Of a stretch of DNA of 41,760 nt, positions 18,570 through 27,922 are shown piece after piece. Each line of letters opens with the position of its first letter. Position 1 is the first letter of the stretch. The stretch is taken from positions 1 to 41,760 of the forward strand of contig NZ_JABULX010000035.1 in assembly GCF_013328345.1 (NCBI RefSeq), in the 5' to 3' direction. The DNA comes from Marinifaba aquimaris. GTDB lineage: Bacteria; Pseudomonadota; Gammaproteobacteria; Enterobacterales; Alteromonadaceae. The position numbers and the translations under genes are program-made. The notes beneath the pieces are model-generated. The model ran no database searches and was not told the DNA's origin. It worked only from the letters and a program-made list of their open reading frames with translations.

Positions 18570-19652
18570 TTATATTTTTATAACAATCCGACGTTGGTAG
18601 AGTACTTTGCAAAACCACCAAAATAAACTTACATGCAATATAGCAAATAATAACGAAGCAAACTTAGCCGAGGTTATTTGGCTAAACGTTTGATAAATAA
18701 AGGCATGCATATTGGTATCTGGCGTGATTTCAATAAAAGAGTAGCTGCCAATCCAGAGCCAACTTACCACATATATAAACAATGGGTTTAGCCCATATGC
18801 TAATAATGGTTCTGCCATTTTTTCTTGTTGCTTAATATCAAAAAGATAAATAAACAAAGCCAACAATACAATCGCTATCCCAGAGGTCAAAAATACATAA
18901 CTTGATGTCCATAGCGCTTTGTTTATTGGGATCAAGGGTGCCAAAATTATGCCTATGGCGATCACTAAAAAGCCAATCATGGATAACTCTCGCACTGCGT
19001 GGATTTTTTCCTTGTACTGCAACATAAGACGCGTCACTTCAAAGCCAACAATGACATTGACCACTGCGGGTAAAGTACTCAGTAGCCCTTCTGGATCAAA
19101 TGGTAAACCAAAGCCTTGATATAAATGTGAAGGACCAACAATGGCAAGGTCTAACATTAACGCGGCATTGTGCTGCAAGCTGTAACTATTTTCTGGAGCA
19201 AAAAAATAAAATATGCTCGGATAGCTAACCAAAATAGCTAAACTACTGAGTATTAAATATTTTCTATTCAACAGAAGCACTAAATTTGCGGCGATGAAGT
19301 AACACAAAGCGATACGCTGCAGGACACCGAACACCCTTAGCTCTTCAATTGGTGCATTAAATGGAAATGCATTGAGCGCTAAACCTATAGCAAAAATAAT
19401 AAGTGTACGTTTAGTAATTTTTATAAATGCACTTAGGCTAAATTGAAAATCACTCTTGCTAAAAGCAAAATACATAGCCGAGCCCACAATGAACAAAAAC
19501 AACGGAAAAATTTGGTCTGTTGGGGTAAAACCGTGCCATTTTGCGTGAAGTAGTGGGGCGTAAACCGCTGACCAATCTCCTGGAAAGTTTACTAATATCA
19601 TAGATGCTATGGCCAAGCCACGCAGTGCATCTAAGGCTTGGTAACGAGTCAT
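18570..19652 (-). CDS. nagX: NagX-like multi-pass membrane protein (DUF5009/heparan-glucosaminide acetyltransferase family)
   Basis: 360 residues with about ten hydrophobic helices. The start, MTRYQALDALRGLAIASMILVN, followed by FPLFLFIVGSAMYF, is the signature of the COG4299/NagX family. It is related to the lysosomal enzyme that acetylates glucosamine ends. In Shewanella-type GlcNAc regulons nagX is a regular member, proposed to act in transmembrane amino-sugar handling; the reaction in bacteria is not settled. It lies 15 bases upstream of the GH20 gene, as one unit, and downstream of the TonB receptor. Confidence 0.8.
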   Translation of the reverse strand: MTRYQALDALRGLAIASMILVNFPGDWSAVYAPLLHAKWHGFTPTDQIFPLFLFIVGSAMYFAFSKSDFQFSLSAFIKITKRTLIIFAIGLALNAFPFNAPIEELRVFGVLQRIALCYFIAANLVLLLNRKYLILSSLAILVSYPSIFYFFAPENSYSLQHNAALMLDLAIVGPSHLYQGFGLPFDPEGLLSTLPAVVNVIVGFEVTRLMLQYKEKIHAVRELSMIGFLVIAIGIILAPLIPINKALWTSSYVFLTSGIAIVLLALFIYLFDIKQQEKMAEPLLAYGLNPLFIYVVSWLWIGSYSFIEITPDTNMHAFIYQTFSQITSAKFASLLFAILHVSLFWWFCKVLYQRRIVIKI

Positions 19653-19735
19653 AAATACCTCTAATTATTGGCCATTAGCGCTATCACTAATGGCCATTTT
19701 TTATTCGTTGGCAATATCTAACAATTGCCTTTTAT

Positions 19736-22384
19736 TTAAAAGTTAAAGTGTGCTCTTACGCCATACATACGCGGTGGGTTATACGACCCTACAGAGTAGC
19801 CACCATCGTGATCCCACCAGTTTTGTATAATTTCATCTGTGGCATTATTGACGTAAGCTTCAAGATACCAATCACCATCTGGCCCCATTAGCTTTACAGT
19901 GGCATCTACATTTACATATGCATCTTGTCTATCATTGACGTATTGATTGTCTAAGTTCCTTACTGAGAAATACATATCATCTTGCCAGCGCACTTGAACC
20001 CATGGGATCAGTGCGTAACCTCCACCTAAATCAATGTCATGGCTATAACCAATTGCCAAACTGAATTCAGGCGAGTAGGGCAATTGGTTGCCTGTTACAT
20101 CATAAATTTGGCGCCCTCTTAACGCTGGGTCTTCACCTAGATAAACCTCGGGGCAAGGTTCTGCGCCATACTCATCGCGATAACCACAAAATAAGTTATC
20201 TGCGTAGGTTTTATAATCGACAACTTGCGTATCCAACCAAGCTAAGTAACCCGATAAACGACCGTCCTGCCAAGGGATAAAGTCATACTCTAACTCCAAC
20301 CCTTTAATTTCTGATTCACCAATATTCTCTGTTTTCCAAGCTGTAACCATGTCACAGGCGGGGTTCCAGCCAGGGCAAACTTGGTTCTCATCCAATACCT
20401 TTTGGCCGACAACATGGCTTCCTGTTACTTGCATATCATCAAATTGCGTAAAGAATAGGGTAGAGCTCAAATTGAGTTTGCCATCCATTAATACGCCCTT
20501 ATAACCCACTTCAAAGTTAGTGGTTGTCTCGGGTTCATAAGGTAAAAAAGAGTAGATCGGTCCTTCTGGTTGACCGACACATTGACTACCACCACAGATA
20601 TCAAATTTGTCACCGTAACCACCTGCTTTGTAACCTGTTGCAGCGGATATAAATACCATTTCATCTGGGTTGAGATCGTATTGTGCACCCAAGCGCCAAG
20701 TTGTTTTATCCCAATCCATTTTGTGAGCGTTTTTTGTTGGCTCGCCATACGCTTGTGTTTTATATGGTGCAAACTCCCCCATATTTTGTGTTAATTCATA
20801 ACCATTGTGGGCTGTTGTCGGCACAGTTCCTGGCGCTTTTACATCAAAATCGCCATTGTAATACCAGGGTTGATAAGCATCCCAGTTGCCATAGGTGTAA
20901 CCACCGCGATCAATTTTTTCATCCTCAGAATATCTCAAACCTAAGGTCACCGAGAGCTGCTCTGTGAGTTTGATGTCAGCCTGCGCAAAAATTGCTTTGG
21001 CATCTACTTCTCTATCTTGGTCATAGTATTGCCCATATGGATATCCAAAGGGCGCAATTACTAAGCTATTCTGTGCAAATTCTATGGTATTTTCTTCATT
21101 CATCCAGAACGCGCCAGCCACGTAGCGCCAATTATCAAAAGTTTGTTTGAGTTGTAATTCATGTACGACTGAATCGTAATCGGAATCGAGTGTCCATGTA
21201 CCTCGGTCATCGACTTGCCAAGTTCCCCAATTTCCTCCCGCTGGAATGGGATTCTGTTGGTCATAGCTGACCGTGATTTCATCGGGGTGAGGATGAAGGC
21301 CCGCATCGCTATCCTGTTGTTGGTAACGGCTTTGCTGAGCATAGGCTAGTCGATATTCTAAAGTGGTTTGCTCGTTGATTTGCCAGCTGGTAATACTGCG
21401 GATGGTGTCTATCGACATATCAATTTCACCAGGGACATTGATTTGGGCAGAAAAGTGATCGCCCTGACACTCAAATTTTGTGCCTTTCGCATCTTCACAA
21501 TCGAGTAAGTTAACTTCACCTGCGCCATTGTTTTGGTAGCTTTCATAGGTCAAAATCGTATCTATATTGTCACTCGGAGCCCACCGAGCACTGCCCCTAG
21601 CTCCCCAATGATCGGCGTTGGTGTAATAATCTTGGGGGCGTACTTTGACATTGTAACGCTGATCGACATCAGGCTTGCCATCAGGAACAGAGGCTGTTTT
21701 GCCAAACCTATCAGTAAAATCTTGGGTTTGGTTTAAATAGCCATCGCGTTTTTCCATCATAAACGTACCGCGAACTGCAAAATTGTCTGCAATTGGCATA
21801 TTGAACATTGAGCGAACTTGCGTCTTATTGTAGTTACCTTTATCTAAGGTAATGCTGCCTTGTTTCTCATCAAAATTAGGTTTATTGGTGATGATATTAA
21901 TGACACCGGCAGTGGCATTTCGACCAAACAAGGTGCCTTGTGGCCCCCGCAAAGCTTCAACTTGCTCTAGGTCGTACATCAAAGCTAATGCGCCTTGAGG
22001 CCTTGGTGAATATAAACCGTCAATATGAATCCCCACTGCTGGGTCACCTATTTCAGTGAAGTTAGTTGATGTGACACCGCGTATTGATGCTTGAACCCCA
22101 GAATCACTGGCTGACAAACCCAACTGAATATTGGGTATTAAGCCTGATAAATTCCTGACTTCAGTCACATCTTGTCGCCTCAATGATTCTTCGTTCATGG
22201 CTGTTACTGCAACGGGCGTTTTCATTAAATTGGTTGGTGATTTGGTCGCTGTGACCGTGATCACTTCTAAGGTATCTTGCTGCTCTTTGTTTTCTTCAGC
22301 ACAAACTTGGCTTGCTATCATACTTAGCATGGCTAACGAAACCGCTTGGTTAAGCGAAGTTCGTTGGAACGTTGGTAAAGACAT
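19736..22384 (-). CDS. TonB-dependent receptor, probable chitooligosaccharide/GlcNAc-glycan importer
   Basis: 882 residues with a signal peptide ending near QVCA. The plug domain follows (about 40-165): TPVAVTAMNEESLRRQDV, SIRGVTSTNFTEIGDPAVGIHIDGLY and LRGPQGTLFGRNATAGVINI. A 22-strand-type barrel ends in the usual aromatic Phe (VRAHFNF). A good ribosome site, AGGGGACA, precedes the ATG. It heads a run of receptor, NagX and GH20 on one strand, with an AraC-type gene divergent. Import of amino-sugar oligosaccharides is inferred from these neighbours; the protein sequence alone does not fix the ligand. A siderophore role is less likely here. Confidence 0.85.
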   Translation of the reverse strand: MSLPTFQRTSLNQAVSLAMLSMIASQVCAEENKEQQDTLEVITVTATKSPTNLMKTPVAVTAMNEESLRRQDVTEVRNLSGLIPNIQLGLSASDSGVQASIRGVTSTNFTEIGDPAVGIHIDGLYSPRPQGALALMYDLEQVEALRGPQGTLFGRNATAGVINIITNKPNFDEKQGSITLDKGNYNKTQVRSMFNMPIADNFAVRGTFMMEKRDGYLNQTQDFTDRFGKTASVPDGKPDVDQRYNVKVRPQDYYTNADHWGARGSARWAPSDNIDTILTYESYQNNGAGEVNLLDCEDAKGTKFECQGDHFSAQINVPGEIDMSIDTIRSITSWQINEQTTLEYRLAYAQQSRYQQQDSDAGLHPHPDEITVSYDQQNPIPAGGNWGTWQVDDRGTWTLDSDYDSVVHELQLKQTFDNWRYVAGAFWMNEENTIEFAQNSLVIAPFGYPYGQYYDQDREVDAKAIFAQADIKLTEQLSVTLGLRYSEDEKIDRGGYTYGNWDAYQPWYYNGDFDVKAPGTVPTTAHNGYELTQNMGEFAPYKTQAYGEPTKNAHKMDWDKTTWRLGAQYDLNPDEMVFISAATGYKAGGYGDKFDICGGSQCVGQPEGPIYSFLPYEPETTTNFEVGYKGVLMDGKLNLSSTLFFTQFDDMQVTGSHVVGQKVLDENQVCPGWNPACDMVTAWKTENIGESEIKGLELEYDFIPWQDGRLSGYLAWLDTQVVDYKTYADNLFCGYRDEYGAEPCPEVYLGEDPALRGRQIYDVTGNQLPYSPEFSLAIGYSHDIDLGGGYALIPWVQVRWQDDMYFSVRNLDNQYVNDRQDAYVNVDATVKLMGPDGDWYLEAYVNNATDEIIQNWWDHDGGYSVGSYNPPRMYGVRAHFNF

Positions 22385-22499
22385 GGTGTGTCCCCTGTTG
22401 AATTATTGTTTTTATCCGAGCATGACGAATGCAAAAACGGCCGGGCCAGAGCGTATTTTTGCCATACTCAAGTTGTGCTAGCTTTTACAGTTTGCCCAG

Positions 22500-22578
22500 A
22501 GAAACTACACTTAGGTGATACTTTTGAAACATCTGATGGTATGTTTCTAACCAAATAACGGTGAAACTTTGCGGTTTC
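22500..22578. promoter_or_regulatory. Candidate operator region between TonB receptor and AraC genes
   Basis: The 271-base divergent gap has several copies of GAAAC/GTTTC. GAAACAT (22526-22532) faces ATGTTTC (22541-22547), GAAAC (22563-22567) faces GTTTC (22574-22578), and another GAAAC is at 22501. These are candidate binding sites for the divergent AraC-type regulator. Spacing is not uniform, so this is tentative. Confidence 0.4.
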
Positions 22579-22655
22579 TATCGGCTTTTTGTTAATTTGT
22601 ATGGCGGTGAAATAGACGTTTTTTACCGAATGAGAATTTTGAAAAGTTAAGTTTT

Positions 22656-23531
22656 ATGCCAACAATCAGCAAACCTTTGTGTGAAAAAATAATCCCGGAT
22701 GCAAATACATCTTGGCGATATTGGCTTTATGAAGTGGAGTCACTTGATTTTCACTGGCACTATCATCCTGAATATGAAATTTGCCTCACATTAAATAGTT
22801 TTGGTCAGCGTTATATCGGTGATGATATCCAGTATTATGATGATTTGGATTTAGTATTACTCGGGCCTAACTTACCACATGCTTGGCGATCGGATGACAG
22901 TATTAAAGGAAGCCTTCAGCAAGTTTATGTTGCTCAAATTCCAGTTTTGTTACTCGAGAGTTTGATGAAAACGTCCCCAGAATGCTTGCAACTCAAGGGT
23001 ATGTTGATTAAATCAAAAAAGGGATTGGCATTTAGTAACAGGGTTGCGAAGCAAAGCAAAAGCCTGTTTGAGCAGATGTCGACAGCCAATGATATCGAGC
23101 GGTTTATCTTGTTAATGCAGTTACTTAATTTACTGCAGCAAGATGATGTAGCCAAGACATTATCCAGTGATAACTATTCTTTTACCGAAGCTTCAGATAC
23201 CAGCCAAGATAAAATTGAACGGGTACTTAAATATCTAGACCAACACTACAACGAGGCAGTAACAGCCGAAGATATGGCAAACCTCACACATATGAGCACC
23301 AATCATTTTCACCGCTTTTTTAAACAAAAAACGGAGCAAACATTTGGTGAGCACTTAACTAAGTTAAGAATTGGTAAAGCGTGTGCACTTTTGCAAAATA
23401 CCGAACTGCCCATCAATCATATTAGTGATAGTTGCGGTTTTAACAATATGTCTAACTTTAATCGCCGTTTTCTACAGCACAAAGCTTGCACGCCAAGTGA
23501 GTTTAGAAAAACTTACGCTAGAACGAGTTGA
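22656..23531 (+). CDS. AraC-family transcriptional regulator with cupin sensor
   Basis: 291 residues. An N-terminal cupin-like domain (about 20-110) has FHWHYHPEYEICLTL and GPNLPHAW, typical of sugar-responsive AraC regulators. A C-terminal double helix-turn-helix (about 187-288) has AEDMANLTHMSTNHFHRFFKQKT and ISDSCGFNNMSNFNRRF. It is divergent from the 882-residue TonB receptor, which with nagX and the GH20 gene is its likely target. Its stop lies 4 bases from the stop of the convergent kinase gene, with no terminator between. Confidence 0.9.
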   Translation: MPTISKPLCEKIIPDANTSWRYWLYEVESLDFHWHYHPEYEICLTLNSFGQRYIGDDIQYYDDLDLVLLGPNLPHAWRSDDSIKGSLQQVYVAQIPVLLLESLMKTSPECLQLKGMLIKSKKGLAFSNRVAKQSKSLFEQMSTANDIERFILLMQLLNLLQQDDVAKTLSSDNYSFTEASDTSQDKIERVLKYLDQHYNEAVTAEDMANLTHMSTNHFHRFFKQKTEQTFGEHLTKLRIGKACALLQNTELPINHISDSCGFNNMSNFNRRFLQHKACTPSEFRKTYARTS

Positions 23532-23535
23532 GTTG

Positions 23536-25140
23536 TTATTGATTGACCACAGGGAAGTGAATTTGATAGCTCAGGCCTTGGCCAATTTTACTCTTAGCGG
23601 CAATATCACCATTTAGTGCTTGAGTAACTAAGTTGTAGATAATGTGAGTACCTAGGCCTGTTCCACCCTCGCCGCGCTTGGTCGTGAAGAAAGGTTCAAA
23701 CAAAGAAGCTAAATTATCTGGGCTCAAACCTTTGCCATTGTCTGAGTAGTCAATATGAACATGATCTTGCATTAGGTATATTTTAATACTGATGATGCCA
23801 CTGACGTTCGTGTCAAAACCATGCAGAATTGAATTCATGATCAAATTGGTAATGATTTGATAAATTGCACCAGCGTTACAATTGACGGTATCTGGACAAC
23901 AATCGATTTTCAATTGATGTGATACCCGTTTTAGCTTGGGTTTTAAGGTTGTCAAAATTTCTTGTAGGTAATCATCAAGTTTGACGGGCCTGATATTATC
24001 TGAAGACTGATCAACTGCCACTTGTTTGAAGCTCGATACTAACTCTGCGGCTTTGTGCAAACTTTTATCCATCACGTCTATTGCTTCAGACGAGGTTTGT
24101 AAGTATTGCTTCATGTCCTTGGCTGATAGTGTTTTTTCCAGGTAAGCCTTTTCCAGCTTTTTGTGTAATTCGGCTAAATGGGATATTGCGGTTACACCTA
24201 TTCCCACTGGAGTGTTAACTTCATGCGCTATGCCTGCTACCAGTTGCCCAAGAGAAGCCATGGTTTCTTTTTCAACCAATTGCTTTTGAGAGTCTTGCAA
24301 GCTATCTAAGGCTTTGACTAGCTCGCCATTCGATTTTTCTAACTCCAGTGTTCTAGCATGCACTTTATCTTCTAATACTAAGTTTAATTGTCTGACTTCT
24401 GATTCAACGGCAAGCTGTTTGTGATGGTGTTCGGCAATTTCTTGTAGCATGTGATTGAAGCTTTCAGCTAAAACGGCAAACTCATCGTTAGAATCGGTTC
24501 GTGCGCGAACGTCATAATTTTTTTCATCTCTGACTTTTTGCGTGACATCAATCAAATATTGTAGCGGTTTCAATAAGATGAACTGGAAGCGAACAGACAT
24601 CATCATGGCGATGATTAAGCTGAAAATTAGCACTATGGTGGAAATCGCAATGCTCTGTTGTAAAAACTCGTCTAACTCGGACAACTCTCGGTGAATGTGC
24701 AGGTAACCGATTTTCTCCCCTTCAAACGAAATGATCTGACTCAAAATCAACGCTCGTTCAGAAAATTGCGGATTGAGGTAACTGCTTATATCTTTTGTTG
24801 ACGGTGACGGGTAGTCTCGCCTTTGATATTCAGCGAATAGACTGATGCTACCTTGACTGTCGGTTTGAAATACTTGGGCCGATAATATGTTCGGGTTGGT
24901 ACTAAAAGCTGACATCGCTTCACTTGCACTTGAGTTGTCATCAAAAACCAACATAGGCACCAAGTTGTATGACAACAATCTTGCTTTTTCTTGCAACGAT
25001 GTCTGCATATTGGTTTTGTAGTTTTTGATGTTAATAATAGTCAAAGCAGTGGCGACTAAAGTCAGTGATAGCAGGGAAGTCGCCATCACCATAATGAGTA
25101 ACTTGCGATTGAAGGTTCCAATAGAGAAAAAAGCATTCAT
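23536..25140 (-). CDS. CHASE8-type sensor histidine kinase of the YfiR operon
   Basis: 534 residues. Membrane helix 1 (about 14-36), a periplasmic CHASE8-like domain (40-160; LLSYNLVPMLVFDDNSSA), helix 2 (163-185), HAMP (187-240) and a coiled coil come in order. The phosphoacceptor is His306 in AGIAHEVNTPVGIG. The HATPase has NLIMNSILHGF, SDNGKGL and GEGGTGLG. There is no receiver domain. The ATG overlaps the stop of the YfiR-like gene as TAATG. CHASE8 is the sensor domain of YfiN, the diguanylate cyclase that YfiR restrains in Pseudomonas, so the YfiR-like neighbour is a likely periplasmic regulator of this kinase. It is a paralogue of the kinase at 3556-5205. Confidence 0.85.
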   Translation of the reverse strand: MNAFFSIGTFNRKLLIMVMATSLLSLTLVATALTIINIKNYKTNMQTSLQEKARLLSYNLVPMLVFDDNSSASEAMSAFSTNPNILSAQVFQTDSQGSISLFAEYQRRDYPSPSTKDISSYLNPQFSERALILSQIISFEGEKIGYLHIHRELSELDEFLQQSIAISTIVLIFSLIIAMMMSVRFQFILLKPLQYLIDVTQKVRDEKNYDVRARTDSNDEFAVLAESFNHMLQEIAEHHHKQLAVESEVRQLNLVLEDKVHARTLELEKSNGELVKALDSLQDSQKQLVEKETMASLGQLVAGIAHEVNTPVGIGVTAISHLAELHKKLEKAYLEKTLSAKDMKQYLQTSSEAIDVMDKSLHKAAELVSSFKQVAVDQSSDNIRPVKLDDYLQEILTTLKPKLKRVSHQLKIDCCPDTVNCNAGAIYQIITNLIMNSILHGFDTNVSGIISIKIYLMQDHVHIDYSDNGKGLSPDNLASLFEPFFTTKRGEGGTGLGTHIIYNLVTQALNGDIAAKSKIGQGLSYQIHFPVVNQ

Positions 25141-25718
25141 TATTGCGTTACCTTTTTCGCCAGAGCCAATAATCGAGCTTCGAGTTGAATTTGGCTTTGT
25201 TCAACGGCTTTTGGATTCACAAAAATAGCGAGTTTTGATTTTACTGGTATTAAAGCGAGCATGCCGCCTTGTTTCAGAAATGCCTTACTATCTCCGATTG
25301 TTAAACGTTGTTTAGTTATTGCTGCTTGTTGTTCATAGGAAAGCTCTAACCATGTTTGTTCACTGAAATAGATAAGCTGGCAGGCTTGTTTTTGTTTCAG
25401 TATTATTTGCCCGTCGGCAAAGTGATGTGTTGCTATTTCTCGTCCATTGCTCTTTCGAGATGCGAGTTTGTTTAATAAGGCCTCGAGTGTTGGTGTTTGT
25501 TGGCCAACATAACAAATTTCTAATTTGGCATTGTCATCAGAAAAAGCTTCCTGCTGCCATTTGGTAAATTTACTCATCTGATACAAGTAGGCTACTGTGA
25601 GCTTAGTTGCGTCAGTATTTTGCGCGGCTGCAGATAAAGGCCAACACAAGCATAACAGGTACCAGCTAAGGCTTATCAATTTATGAGTTAAGTTTATTCC
25701 TTTAAACATCTGCATCAT
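25140..25718 (-). CDS. YfiR-like periplasmic protein (DUF4154)
   Basis: 192 residues with a signal peptide ending at about residue 32 (LSAAA). The pattern LTVAYLYQMSKFTKWQ, LEICYVG, then CQLIYFSE and a late IGDSKAFLKQGGMLALI is typical of the YfiR/DUF4154 family. The mature protein has exactly two cysteines, Cys69 and Cys113, at the spacing of one of the two YfiR disulfides; the second pair is absent. In the Pseudomonas YfiBNR system YfiR binds the periplasmic domain of YfiN and keeps it off. Here both junctions overlap (TAATG at each end), so the product is made together with the TonB receptor and the kinase. The target is probably the CHASE8 kinase. Confidence 0.85.
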   Translation of the reverse strand: MMQMFKGINLTHKLISLSWYLLCLCWPLSAAAQNTDATKLTVAYLYQMSKFTKWQQEAFSDDNAKLEICYVGQQTPTLEALLNKLASRKSNGREIATHHFADGQIILKQKQACQLIYFSEQTWLELSYEQQAAITKQRLTIGDSKAFLKQGGMLALIPVKSKLAIFVNPKAVEQSQIQLEARLLALAKKVTQ

Positions 25719-27778
25719 TAATACACCATTGCCACCGCAAAACGCACCTGTCTTTGGCTGACGGGAACTGTGTTAATGCCGTTAAAGGGCAGGTATTCGG
25801 TGTTGTCGAATAAGTTGTTAACGACCAATTGTGCTTGTAAGTATTGGTTGATGGGATAGTTAAAGCCAAGTTGAGTTAAGTTGTAGTCCGTTTGTTGATA
25901 GCCGTCATAATAGCGATATTGATGACCGATAAATGCGCTGCCTTTCTCAAAATTGTGTTGCAATCGCAAATAAACTTTCCTTTTCGGCGTATCGAGTGTT
26001 CTCTCATCGACCCCCTTGAATTCAATGACTTCACTATATGCGCCATGTAATTGCCAGTCACTTGAGGCAAACCAGGTGGTGTGTAAATCAATACCACAAC
26101 TTTCTATTCTGCCATCACTGTTTGCAAAACTATTAACACTTTGTCTTGTGCCTTGTTGATCGAGGTAGCGAATGGGATTGCCATCTAGCGCATCTTCTGT
26201 GGTGTTGTGATAAATAGAGAAAAAACTGGTTAATGTATCGGTATTGAAATTAGCCGAAAGTTCAAAAGAATCAAAGGTTTCTGCTTTTAGACTAGAGGGG
26301 ATTTGCGCCAGTACCCTGTCTGGATGGAGGGCATTTTTAGCAATTACATCGTTGCTTTCAGCGTTGAGTAAGTATTCTTTCAAGCCGGGCGAGCGAAGCG
26401 CTGAGCCATATGAGGCCTTGATAGAAAATGACGGTGTAAATGATTTTACTAAGGCAATACGAGGAGAGGTATGCTCAAACTTATCATCGTGATATTCCCC
26501 TTCATCGTGACGAATCCCCGCTGTTAAATGCACATCCCATAAGTTATCGAGCTGTTGATAAAACTGCGCATAAAACCCTTTGTATTTAACTTTATCTGAC
26601 TTTAGCCGAGGATTTGAGTACAGCCAATCTTCAGGTTTGGTTATATCTAAGCCTTCGTTAAAATAACCGCCTTGATCTACTTTTTCTTCGTAATTGAAGC
26701 CAAGTAAAAGCTGTTGTTCATCAGTTGTTGACCAGCTGAGTTCTGATTGCAACTGGTCGCTTTTTACATTAACCCTATAGTCAATAAAAGGAATACGCAG
26801 AGCATGAGACTGTTGGTATTCCCCACGGGTACTATTAGCGGCAAAGCCAATTTCAGTCGAAGTGTTTTGCAAATATTGAGTGTTGAAGCTGACTGATTCG
26901 GACAATTGAATTGGGACTTGGATAAACTTGATCTTGGTATCCCATTCGATACTGTTAGCGGCAACTGAAAAATCACCCATCCAGTGCTCGCCTAAACCAC
27001 TTTTGCGATTGAGCTTAATGAAACCAAAGCGAGTGTCTTTAAGCCAACCAGATGTCACTTTGTGATTGAAGTAACCGAATTCACTTTTTTGGTCATCGTA
27101 GTATTGTTGTAATTCAGAAAAATGAGGCGCTACTTCTTCATTACTTGCCTCTTTATTAAAGCTAGAAAAAGCTAAGTAACTATGACCTAAGTATGAGTGA
27201 AAATTACCATTTAACGTTAGTTGCTCTGCATCTACTTCTGCTTCGTAACTGATATAAGCATTGAGCTGATCTGAGTCTGTATAGTTTGAAGTCAAATTCG
27301 CGACACCAAAAAATGCCCCAACGCCGTATAAAGAAGACGCAGGACCAGTCAGCATCTCTACTTGCGACATCGTAGCTAATGGCAATTCATACTCAGTGGG
27401 CGCTTTATTTGAGCGAGTGTGATTAAGCGGAATACCGTCTAGTAGTACTAAGTGTTTATTATTTTCAAAGCTGCCTGCTTTTTGCCCTCGCGTTTCAAAC
27501 ACTCTTTCGCCATAGATACTGTAACTCGAATAGCCAGGTGTAACATCAGCTAAGTCGGCTAATGTTTGTATATTCATTTGGTTGAGTTGTTTTCGGTTGT
27601 ATGCATTGACAGAGGAGGGGGAGAGTCTTATTGCCAAATCCGATTTAGTGGCGACAGTGATTTCGACTTCCAGTAAATCTTCTAAATCATAGTTAAATAA
27701 ATCATCTAACTCTTCGGCGGCTAGGCCAAAGCTCAGGTAAGATGAAATCACGGCTATAACTGGAAATCGTTTTCTCAT
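25718..27778 (-). CDS. TonB-dependent receptor heading the YfiR-kinase operon
   Basis: 686 residues. A signal peptide (to about Ala21) is followed by a DLEDLLEVEITVATKS segment seen ahead of many receptor plugs. The plug has MNIQTLADLADVTPGYSSY, LVLLDGIPLNHT and EMLTGPASSLYGVGAFFGVANL. The barrel ends in Tyr (VRFAVAMVY). The stop overlaps the YfiR-like start (TAATG). The plug is somewhat unusual, with ANLTSNY in place of the common VINIITK. Substrate unknown. In this setting it may act as a sensor-receptor as much as a transporter. Confidence 0.85.
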   Translation of the reverse strand: MRKRFPVIAVISSYLSFGLAAEELDDLFNYDLEDLLEVEITVATKSDLAIRLSPSSVNAYNRKQLNQMNIQTLADLADVTPGYSSYSIYGERVFETRGQKAGSFENNKHLVLLDGIPLNHTRSNKAPTEYELPLATMSQVEMLTGPASSLYGVGAFFGVANLTSNYTDSDQLNAYISYEAEVDAEQLTLNGNFHSYLGHSYLAFSSFNKEASNEEVAPHFSELQQYYDDQKSEFGYFNHKVTSGWLKDTRFGFIKLNRKSGLGEHWMGDFSVAANSIEWDTKIKFIQVPIQLSESVSFNTQYLQNTSTEIGFAANSTRGEYQQSHALRIPFIDYRVNVKSDQLQSELSWSTTDEQQLLLGFNYEEKVDQGGYFNEGLDITKPEDWLYSNPRLKSDKVKYKGFYAQFYQQLDNLWDVHLTAGIRHDEGEYHDDKFEHTSPRIALVKSFTPSFSIKASYGSALRSPGLKEYLLNAESNDVIAKNALHPDRVLAQIPSSLKAETFDSFELSANFNTDTLTSFFSIYHNTTEDALDGNPIRYLDQQGTRQSVNSFANSDGRIESCGIDLHTTWFASSDWQLHGAYSEVIEFKGVDERTLDTPKRKVYLRLQHNFEKGSAFIGHQYRYYDGYQQTDYNLTQLGFNYPINQYLQAQLVVNNLFDNTEYLPFNGINTVPVSQRQVRFAVAMVY

Positions 27779-27922
27779 AATTATTATTAACTTCTTTGTT
27801 AGCTTATAAACATAAGTATTGAAAACTGTGAAGTCAATAATTCCCCATATTATTTGGATTATGGTATCTTTAATTAAATATACGCATTCACTAGATAATT
27901 ATAACAAGAGAGCCATCAGTCC

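Noticed and set aside
20488-20967. Overlapping short frames inside the 882-residue receptor gene
   Set aside because: They lie fully within a well supported coding region and show no domain or composition of a real protein.
22131-22481. Plus-strand frame of 116 codons overlapping the TonB receptor start
   Set aside because: It is the opposite strand of the signal peptide and plug coding region, without family features or a ribosome site.
27779-27922. Fur box in the divergent TonB receptor promoter region
   Set aside because: Only a weak partial match (TAGATAATTATAAC) was seen, far poorer than the sites at the small RNA genes.
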